11,178 nt of DNA from JAAZAI01 sp050942875. Lineage in GTDB: Bacteria; Verrucomicrobiota; Kiritimatiellia; RFP12; UBA3636. Location of the stretch: contig JBMNOD010000104.1 of assembly GCA_050942875.1 (NCBI GenBank), forward strand, positions 1 to 11,178, given 5' to 3'. Position 1 is the first letter of the stretch. Every line of letters begins with the position of its first letter. The notes under the pieces are model-generated. The model made no database searches. It had not been told where the DNA came from and saw nothing but the letters and a program-made list of their open reading frames with translations. The translations under genes and the position numbers were made by a program. Positions 6,302 through 11,178 of the stretch are shown piece after piece.

Positions 6302-8527
6302 ATGAACATTCTTCCGCACCCTGCCGCCAGGGCTCATTCCGCACGAACCCCATGGATCTTCCGCTGCGCGATCCTCGCGCTTGGCCTCGTCCCCGCAAGC
6401 GCCTGCCTCGGGAGCGCCAACCTGCTGTCCAACGGCGATTTCAGCGCCTGGGACGCTGAACGTCCAGTCGCATGGACGCTTCGCTCCCCGCAGGACTACA
6501 AGCGCGTCGAAGGGCCGACGCCGTCGTCCGCGGCCCTGGATGTCACGGTCGTCAAGTCCGTGCCCGGGAGAAGCGGCGAGGTCCTCCAGCGGGCGGGCGT
6601 GAAGCCGCACACCCGCTACAAGCTGTCGGGACAACTCCGCGGAGCAGCCGGTCTTGGCGTGTTGCAAGTCAAGCGGTACAAAGACGGCAAGGAATTGGAT
6701 CGCAAAACGTCGAAGAAGAACGCGGGCGACACCTGGTCTACGGTCGAAGTGACGTTTCAAAGCGGGGACGCCGACGCTGTCGAAGCGTTGCTGCGGTGGG
6801 GGCAAGAAGCGGACGACGTTGGAAGGCACGTGGCGTTCACCGGACTTGTGCTCGCGGAACTCGGGGAGCTGACCCACATTGGAGAGGAGGTGCCGCCACG
6901 GGCGGTGGCGACCTTCAATTCGCTCGGACTCTATTGGAAGCCGACGGGAGGTTCCGCCAAGCGCGAGGTCGCGGTGCAGTACCGGGAGAAAGGCGCCGAC
7001 GCGTGGTCCGACGCGCTTCCGCTCTGGTTCGATCCGAACGAACACGGAGCCGAAGCGGCCGCGCATGCCGCCGAGTACCGGGGAAGCATCGTTCATCTGA
7101 AGGCGGGAACGACCTATGAAGTCAAACTCTCGCTGGCGGGCGGCTCCGAGCGGGTGATCGAAGCGGCCACGTGGTCCGATGACTTCAAAATCGCGCGAAC
7201 CGTCGTCGTCCCCTCCGAGCAGAAGGGCTGCTATGTGATCACCGAGGGCGGCAGCGCCGAGTCCGGCTATGTCCTCTACACGCCTGCGGAGGGGACGAAG
7301 GCGGTGTGGGACGCCGCCGACGAGGCGGCACAGAACATCGAGGTCAATGCTTCGTACGTGATCGTGCGCGGCTTGACGTTGAAAAACGCGAAGACGCACG
7401 GCATCAGGCTCGGCGACGCGCACCACGTCGTGGTGGAGCGTTGCGACATCAGCGGCTGGGGCGAGACCGGGGCCGACGGGCAGGCCAAAAACCTCAACGC
7501 GGCAATCTACGGCAATGCCGCGGTGAATTCAAACATCGTCGTCCAGCACTGCGATCTCCACCATCCGCGCAGCGACAGCAACTCCTGGAACCAACGGCGC
7601 CCCGGGACGACAAGCTCGCACCCCATCGGGCCCCAGGGCATCGTCCTGAAGGGCGGCGGCGGCGGCCACGTGATCCGTTTCAACCGCATCCATTCGGACA
7701 TGCAGCACATGTTCAACGACGGCATGGGGGAAACGAAAAACTTCAGCTACCGCGGGTTCCCCGGGCGGGACACCGACATCCACGACAATTTCGTCTCGCA
7801 TTGCTGGGACGACGGGATTGAAGTCGAGGGCGCGAACATGAACGTGCGGGTCTGGAACAACTCCATCGACATGACTTACGGTGCGCTCGGAGCGGCCACG
7901 ACGTCGCTGGGCCCCGTGTATTTTTTCCGCAACGTCTATGGCGTCTCCCGCAAGCACGAAGGCACGTCTTCCAACGACCTCCGCGGGCATTATCTCGTCA
8001 AGCCCGGCAACGAGGACGCGACGTGGGTGCGAGGCCGGACATACATTTTCCACAACACGACCTTGCAGCCGCCACCGTTTCCGGGCTCGTCCGACATCGG
8101 AAGCGGCGCGGAGGCGGGCATCGTCTTCACGTCCGACAGGAAGCAGGCCGAAAACATCGTCAGCCGAAACAACATTCTGCACATGCGCAAGGAGAAGAAC
8201 TGGGCCATCCGCGACACGCAGCTCACCCCCAACAACGACTTCGACTACGACCTCTACGACGGCAGGATCATGGCCCGGGAAGGCGCGGAGACCCACGGCA
8301 TCGTGGCCTCGCCGCGGTTCGAAGCCGCGCCGGACGGCCGGCTCTGGCTGGTTGCAGGCAGTCCCGGCCACGATGCGGGCGAGCGGCTCCCGAACTTCAA
8401 CGACGGGTTTGTCGGCGCGGCGCCGGACATGGGCGCCGTCGAGACGGGCGATCCACGCCCCAGGCACTCCTCTCTGTTTTCAGGGGGTTGCCTGGTTCCG
8501 TTGGATCAGCCAGATCAGACGGATTAA
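6302..8527 (+). CDS. Secreted right-handed parallel beta-helix protein with CBM-like and Fn3-like N-terminal domains
   Basis: The product is 741 residues. The N-terminus (1-39) looks like a signal peptide with a long polar start and a hydrophobic core (about 19-33), cleaved near GSA (37-39). Residues 40-190 begin NLLSNGDFSAW, the typical opening of a CBM_4_9-like jelly-roll. Residues 195-300 look like a fibronectin type III domain (SLGLYWKP; AGTTYEVKLSL). From about 300 to 690 is a parallel beta-helix with rungs such as YVIVRGLTLKNAKTHGIRL (352-370) and VVVERCDISGWG (376-387). The domain closes with PDMGAVE (708-714), a common end motif of this family. Polysaccharide-lyase-like enzymes share this layout, but no catalytic site can be assigned. 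A 27-residue tail of unlike composition follows. No Shine-Dalgarno is seen. It is probably cotranscribed with the PATR gene, and its stop overlaps that of the convergent hydrolase gene. Confidence 0.75.
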   Translation: MNILPHPAARAHSARTPWIFRCAILALGLVPASACLGSANLLSNGDFSAWDAERPVAWTLRSPQDYKRVEGPTPSSAALDVTVVKSVPGRSGEVLQRAGVKPHTRYKLSGQLRGAAGLGVLQVKRYKDGKELDRKTSKKNAGDTWSTVEVTFQSGDADAVEALLRWGQEADDVGRHVAFTGLVLAELGELTHIGEEVPPRAVATFNSLGLYWKPTGGSAKREVAVQYREKGADAWSDALPLWFDPNEHGAEAAAHAAEYRGSIVHLKAGTTYEVKLSLAGGSERVIEAATWSDDFKIARTVVVPSEQKGCYVITEGGSAESGYVLYTPAEGTKAVWDAADEAAQNIEVNASYVIVRGLTLKNAKTHGIRLGDAHHVVVERCDISGWGETGADGQAKNLNAAIYGNAAVNSNIVVQHCDLHHPRSDSNSWNQRRPGTTSSHPIGPQGIVLKGGGGGHVIRFNRIHSDMQHMFNDGMGETKNFSYRGFPGRDTDIHDNFVSHCWDDGIEVEGANMNVRVWNNSIDMTYGALGAATTSLGPVYFFRNVYGVSRKHEGTSSNDLRGHYLVKPGNEDATWVRGRTYIFHNTTLQPPPFPGSSDIGSGAEAGIVFTSDRKQAENIVSRNNILHMRKEKNWAIRDTQLTPNNDFDYDLYDGRIMAREGAETHGIVASPRFEAAPDGRLWLVAGSPGHDAGERLPNFNDGFVGAAPDMGAVETGDPRPRHSSLFSGGCLVPLDQPDQTD

Positions 8528-9543
8528 AACATCTTCGCCATCGCGGCCGCGATGTTCATCCTGTGGCGTTTCGCTGCTTCATGTTCGCCGCATCGAACCG
8601 AGAGGACGACCGCGAAAAAGTCGCGTCCGAAATCGATGTACACGGACTGGCCGCTCCATCCCGTGTGGTAAACCGTGTCGGCGGAAAAACCCTCCGGCAC
8701 AAATCCATCGTCCATCACCCACCCCACGCTCCGCTTCACGCCGAGCGGCGCAGGCACGTAGTTTCGCCGCATCTCCATGAGCGATTCAGGCGACAAGAAC
8801 CCCGCCCCGCCCGCAAGCAGGCGGATGCAGTACGCAGATAAATCTTCGACCGTCGAAAACGCGCCCGCATTGCCTGCCGCCATGCCGTCGCGGTACATGA
8901 TAAACGCCGTGGGATCGGAAATGGAGCCTGCGGCAGCCGTGCCTTGTGTCCGGGCATGCGCGCCGGGCTTCGGCACGCCGAGCGACGTGCTGGACAAACC
9001 CAGCCGCCCAAAAACCCCGCGCTCCACAAACGGCTTGAAGCCTTCCGGCACAAGTTGCGACACCATCAGCGCCAAGATGTTGTAATTCCAGCAGGCATAC
9101 GAATAGAACGTTCCGGGATCGTGCGACGGCGAACACGCGAGCATCAACCTGACTGCATCGGCGCCTGTGATGGCGCTGTAATACCCGTTGCTGTCGGTCG
9201 CCGTTTCGTACCCGCTCGTATGCAGGGCGAGATCCCGAACGCTCACACGCCCCTTCGCCCCGCCTGTGTAGTCAGGAAGGTAGTCGGAAAATGGCGCATC
9301 CAGATCAAGCAGGCCGCGTTCCGAGCAAAGGAGCACGGCGGGCGCTGTTGCCAGCACTTTCGTGACGCTCGCGATGTCGATCATGACTGAAGGCGTCATT
9401 GGCGTGCCCGCCACCGGATCCGCAAGCCCGTATCCACGTGAAAACGCGATGCCCTTGACACTGCCGCATGCCACGGCGAACCCATGCGCCAACCCCTCGT
9501 CAATGCCCGCCTGTACAAACTTGTCGAAATCCTTTGTGCTCAT
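8524..9543 (-). CDS. Serine hydrolase of the beta-lactamase/PBP fold (class C-like, S12 family)
   Basis: This 339-residue protein belongs to the beta-lactamase-related serine hydrolases, which include esterases, D-aminopeptidases and transpeptidase-like enzymes. The nucleophile motif is S59-V-T-K62 in IDIASVTK. The second motif carries the tyrosine at Y149, in a Y-A-C context instead of the usual Y-x-N. The third is H293-T-G, equivalent to the K/H-T-G triad. LHTSGY (107-112) is another family hallmark. No signal peptide or membrane segment is seen, so it is likely cytoplasmic, which makes an esterase or amidase of small molecules more likely than a peptidoglycan enzyme. Start 9543 is supported by GGAGG five bases upstream; the longer frame to 9651 has no such site. 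A promoter candidate lies at 9597-9625. Confidence 0.85.
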   Translation of the reverse strand: MSTKDFDKFVQAGIDEGLAHGFAVACGSVKGIAFSRGYGLADPVAGTPMTPSVMIDIASVTKVLATAPAVLLCSERGLLDLDAPFSDYLPDYTGGAKGRVSVRDLALHTSGYETATDSNGYYSAITGADAVRLMLACSPSHDPGTFYSYACWNYNILALMVSQLVPEGFKPFVERGVFGRLGLSSTSLGVPKPGAHARTQGTAAAGSISDPTAFIMYRDGMAAGNAGAFSTVEDLSAYCIRLLAGGAGFLSPESLMEMRRNYVPAPLGVKRSVGWVMDDGFVPEGFSADTVYHTGWSGQSVYIDFGRDFFAVVLSVRCGEHEAAKRHRMNIAAAMAKMF

Positions 9544-9548
9544 CAAGT

Positions 9549-9553
9549 CCTCC
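9549..9553 (-). promoter_or_regulatory. Ribosome binding site fixing the start at 9543
   Basis: GGAGG on the minus strand lies five bases ahead of the ATG of the serine hydrolase gene and settles its start against the in-frame upstream ATG codons. Confidence 0.8.
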
Positions 9554-9596
9554 GTCCCCCAACCGCCTCGCGCAGTCGAAAAGCAAAACGGATGCA

Positions 9597-9625
9597 ATTG
9601 TGCCATGCTTCCGTTTCCGTTGCAA
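9597..9625 (-). promoter_or_regulatory. Promoter candidate for the serine hydrolase gene
   Basis: On the minus strand, TTGCAA (9625-9620) and CACAAT (9602-9597) are separated by 17 bases; each matches four of six consensus positions. Transcription would start near 9590, about 47 bases before the start codon. Confidence 0.35.
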
Positions 9626-9696
9626 GCACGATGCGCCCGACCATGCGGCAAAGGTGTGCGTCAACTTCGTTGCTGCACACCAAGGGGACGGGATCC

Positions 9697-9744
9697 AGGG
9701 TTCAGGCTTCAGGTTGAAACATTGCCGTGCAACGCCTGAACCCT
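9697..9744. repeat. 11-base-pair inverted repeat between hydrolase and barrel genes
   Basis: AGGGTTCAGGC (9697-9707) and its perfect reverse complement (9734-9744) enclose a 26-base loop. TTCAGG is repeated at 9701-9706 and 9708-9713, so the 3' arm could pair with either copy. No T-run follows on either strand, so this is not a textbook terminator. It may be a repeat element end or an RNA structure at the 3' end of the feo operon. Confidence 0.5.
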
Positions 9745-9752
9745 CGTGCCTT

Positions 9753-9774
9753 TGCGATTCAGTTTTGAATCGCA
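9753..9774 (-). terminator. Strong hairpin just after the barrel gene
   Basis: A perfect 9-base-pair stem (TGCGATTCA paired with TGAATCGCA) closes a 4-base loop. It begins six bases after the stop codon of the barrel gene. There is no T-tract behind it in the transcript direction, so it may act as a 3'-end stabilising structure or a weak terminator for the feo operon. Confidence 0.4.
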
Positions 9775-9779
9775 CCCAT

Positions 9780-10541
9780 TTAAAATGAAGCGTTCACCGC
9801 CACGCCGCCGTAGAACATGTTGCGCAGACCTTCGTCTTCGCAATGGGCGTCGGCGTCTTCATCGATCGCCCAGGTATAGGCGACGTTGCCCGTCAGCTCG
9901 AGCCCGGCCTTGAGCGGCACGTCCGCCTCCAGCGCCAGCGCGACGTGGTTGGCGCCGTTGTGGCCGTCGACCACGTAGTCCGCGTTCCAGCCGACCACGG
10001 CGGACGGCGTGAGGGCGAGCCAGTCCGCAACCTCGCATTCCCGTTCGATGAAGGTTTCGATGAACGCGCCTTCGGCCTCGAAGGAGTAGCAGCCGTCCAC
10101 GCCGACGGCGAAGCCGCCCGGGAGTCCCGAATAGGACAGGCCGAGACCGACTTCGTTGTCGTTTTCCTTGTCGTTCAGGAACCGGAGGAACGTGTAGGAG
10201 ACGCTGGCCTCCCAGTCGTTCCATTCGAGCGTGTAGGACGCGCCGACATTCACCTCGCGGTAGTCCACGTTGGGGCTCGAAGCGTAATAGACGCTGAGGG
10301 ACAGGCCTTCATAAGCGGCCTCGACCGTCGTGCCCACCAGGCCGTCGCCGTCCAGATTGTCGCGCCCCTCGCTCACGTAGCGGCTGTCCCAGGCGGCGCT
10401 GACGCCGAAATCGACGCCGCTCAAAAGCGCGTCGGCTCCTTCGTCGGCCAGCGCCCCCGTCGCAGCCGTCGAAACGGCTGCCGCGAGAACCGCGCAGGCG
10501 ATGCTTCGCATCCGTTCGTTCATTTGACTCACGGTTTTCAT
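9780..10541 (-). CDS. Outer-membrane beta-barrel protein, porin-like (possibly TorF/Gcw_chp type)
   Basis: The protein has 253 residues. A signal peptide with hydrophobic core (about 12-28) ends at ALA (30-32). The mature chain alternates polar and hydrophobic residues in strand-like runs (for example VNVGASYTLEW, 97-107; EASVSYTFLRF, 111-121) and ends in VNASF; a terminal Phe is the classical signal for the BAM assembly machinery. The early WDSRYVSEGRDN (51-62) resembles the start of the Gcw_chp/TorF family, but the family name is uncertain. An acidic segment with His and Cys (DEDADAHCEDE, 227-237) lies before the last strand. Start 10541 is set by AGGA six bases upstream, and it follows the preceding stop by one base, so translation is probably coupled. 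Being in the feo operon suggests a route for Fe(II) across the outer membrane; this is inference. Confidence 0.75.
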   Translation of the reverse strand: MKTVSQMNERMRSIACAVLAAAVSTAATGALADEGADALLSGVDFGVSAAWDSRYVSEGRDNLDGDGLVGTTVEAAYEGLSLSVYYASSPNVDYREVNVGASYTLEWNDWEASVSYTFLRFLNDKENDNEVGLGLSYSGLPGGFAVGVDGCYSFEAEGAFIETFIERECEVADWLALTPSAVVGWNADYVVDGHNGANHVALALEADVPLKAGLELTGNVAYTWAIDEDADAHCEDEGLRNMFYGGVAVNASF

Positions 10542-10542
10542 G

Positions 10543-10734
10543 TCATTTCCTTTTCTGTTGTTTCTGTTTTTTCGTTTCGTGGTTTCCGGCAGTCGCCAGG
10601 CACGCAGAAGCCTGGCCACACCCGGCACATCCTTCGCAAGCTCCGTCTTTCGCCCGCAGGATTTTCGCGAGGTGGCGCGCCGTGAAAAAAAGCGCGGCGC
10701 AGACGACGACCGCAATCATAACATTTTCCAACAT
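10543..10734 (-). CDS. FeoB-associated Cys-rich membrane protein
   Basis: This 63-residue protein matches the FeoB-associated Cys-rich membrane family, small partners encoded directly after feoB in many anaerobes. One N-terminal membrane segment (about 5-19) is followed by a basic patch, then cysteines at 33, 36, 39 and 45 (C-x2-C-x2-C-x5-C) that could bind Fe(II) or a cluster, and a Lys-rich tail. Positive residues after the membrane segment place the cysteines in the cytoplasm. It starts 15 bases after feoB with a perfect AAGGAGG six bases before the ATG, and its stop lies one base before the barrel gene start (ATGACATG). The exact biochemical role of the family is not established; delivery of iron from the FeoB exit is a reasonable inference. 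Confidence 0.85.
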   Translation of the reverse strand: MLENVMIAVVVCAALFFTARHLAKILRAKDGACEGCAGCGQASACLATAGNHETKKQKQQKRK

Positions 10735-10749
10735 AAACTTCCTCCTTGT

Positions 10750-11178
10750 TTACACGCCGATCCCGAAAGCCGAGCCGACTTGGTACACGGCCAGCGTCAC
10801 CACGTAGGCCAATGCCGTCAGGCCGCCCAGTTGGAACAAGGCCCACTTCCACGAGTTGCTTTCGCGCCAGGTGACCGCGATGGTCGCCATGCACGGCGCG
10901 GAAATCAGCATGAAGAGCATGATGCAGAATCCGACAAGCGGCGAATAGTTGGCCCGCAGCTTGTCGCGCAGCGGCTCCGACTCCTCGTCGGCTTCGCCCA
11001 CGGAATACACGATGCCCATCTGCGCCACGAAGACCTCCTTCGCCGCAAACGCGCCGATCATGGCCGTGCCGATGCGCCAGTCGAACCCCATCGGCTTGAT
11101 GACCGGCTCCATGGCGTGGCCGATCCGTCCGGCGATGGTGTGCGACAGCTCGACGGCCTGCCGCTCCTCGGCCGAGAG
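10750..11178 (-). CDS. feoB: Ferrous iron transport protein B, C-terminal part
   Basis: Only the last 142 residues are in the window; the frame runs off the right edge. FeoB is the inner-membrane Fe(II) transporter, with an N-terminal G domain and a C-terminal channel of two Gate segments. What is visible is the second Gate region: GRIGHAMEPVIKPMGFDW (17-34 of the fragment), IGAFAAKEVFVAQMG (41-55), then the conserved PC.AT motif in LISAPCMATIAV (91-102), ESNSWKWALF (106-115), and a last membrane helix ending the chain. The acidic loop between about 61 and 76 is as in other FeoB proteins. It is followed at 15 bases by the Cys-rich partner gene. FeoA and the G domain are not in view. Confidence 0.95.
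   Translation of the reverse strand, partial: LSAEERQAVELSHTIAGRIGHAMEPVIKPMGFDWRIGTAMIGAFAAKEVFVAQMGIVYSVGEADEESEPLRDKLRANYSPLVGFCIMLFMLISAPCMATIAVTWRESNSWKWALFQLGGLTALAYVVTLAVYQVGSAFGIGV

Noticed and set aside
6377..6412. Lipobox-like PASAC at the end of the signal peptide of the CBM/beta-helix protein
   Set aside because: The -3 position is Ala and not Leu-like, and a better signal peptidase I site (GSA) follows four residues later; lipidation cannot be excluded but is not supported.
6140..7426. 428-residue minus-strand open frame opposite the CBM/beta-helix gene
   Set aside because: Covers the well-supported plus-strand gene, is Arg-rich in the manner of shadow frames, and crosses two genes' ends.
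10542..10715. N-terminal extension of the barrel protein to 10715
   Set aside because: It overlaps the Cys-rich protein gene almost entirely in another frame, and the start at 10541 has a ribosome site and a signal peptide.
1..11178. CRISPR array, tRNA, rRNA or integrase
   Set aside because: No regularly spaced direct repeats of suitable length, no tRNA-like cloverleaf, and no recombinase or transposase coding region were seen on either strand.

Overview
The window looks like a GC-rich Gram-negative chromosome, most plausibly a member of the PVC superphylum (Kiritimatiellota, Lentisphaerota or Verrucomicrobiota). That placement is inferred from the mix of content: secreted beta-helix proteins, an autotransporter-associated strand-repeat (PATR) protein without a barrel, and an anaerobe-style feo operon carrying an outer-membrane barrel gene. 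No 16S or other decisive marker is present.

Layout, left to right. Positions 1-310 are mostly non-coding and carry a palindromic repeat pair and a strong sigma70-type promoter. That promoter sits so close to the next start codon that the mRNA should be leaderless. It drives a DUF4143-type AAA ATPase (311-1489). Then comes a broken dapF: only the N-terminal ~45 codons survive (1575-1745), and they run straight into a second copy of the repeat. A secreted tandem beta-helix protein of the GH55/pectate-lyase-3 type follows (1888-3675), then two more repeat copies. The shared motif is GGGGACAGACCCC. Its copies lie in alternating orientation, so the ATPase plus dapF remnant, and then the beta-helix gene, are each bracketed by inverted copies.

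A minus-strand cytoplasmic TIM-barrel protein resembling aldo/keto reductases (3821-4669) is divergent from a plus-strand pair of secreted genes: a PATR protein (4927-6255) and a three-part right-handed beta-helix protein (6302-8527). The latter converges on a beta-lactamase-fold serine hydrolase (8524-9543, minus), and the two stop codons share the palindrome TTAA.

The right end is a minus-strand ferrous-iron operon: the C-terminal part of feoB (running off the window), a 63-residue FeoB-associated Cys-rich membrane protein, and an outer-membrane beta-barrel (porin-like) protein whose start lies one base after the preceding stop. Two strong inverted repeats follow the barrel gene.

How the genes may work together: the feo trio plausibly joins outer- and inner-membrane steps of Fe(II) uptake. 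The three secreted beta-solenoid proteins probably act on, or bind, extracellular polysaccharide or the cell surface, but no substrate can be read from the sequence. The most noteworthy observations are the feoB/Cys-rich/barrel coupling, the leaderless ATPase promoter, and the repeat family associated with the dapF breakage. I did not find a clearly new multi-gene system.
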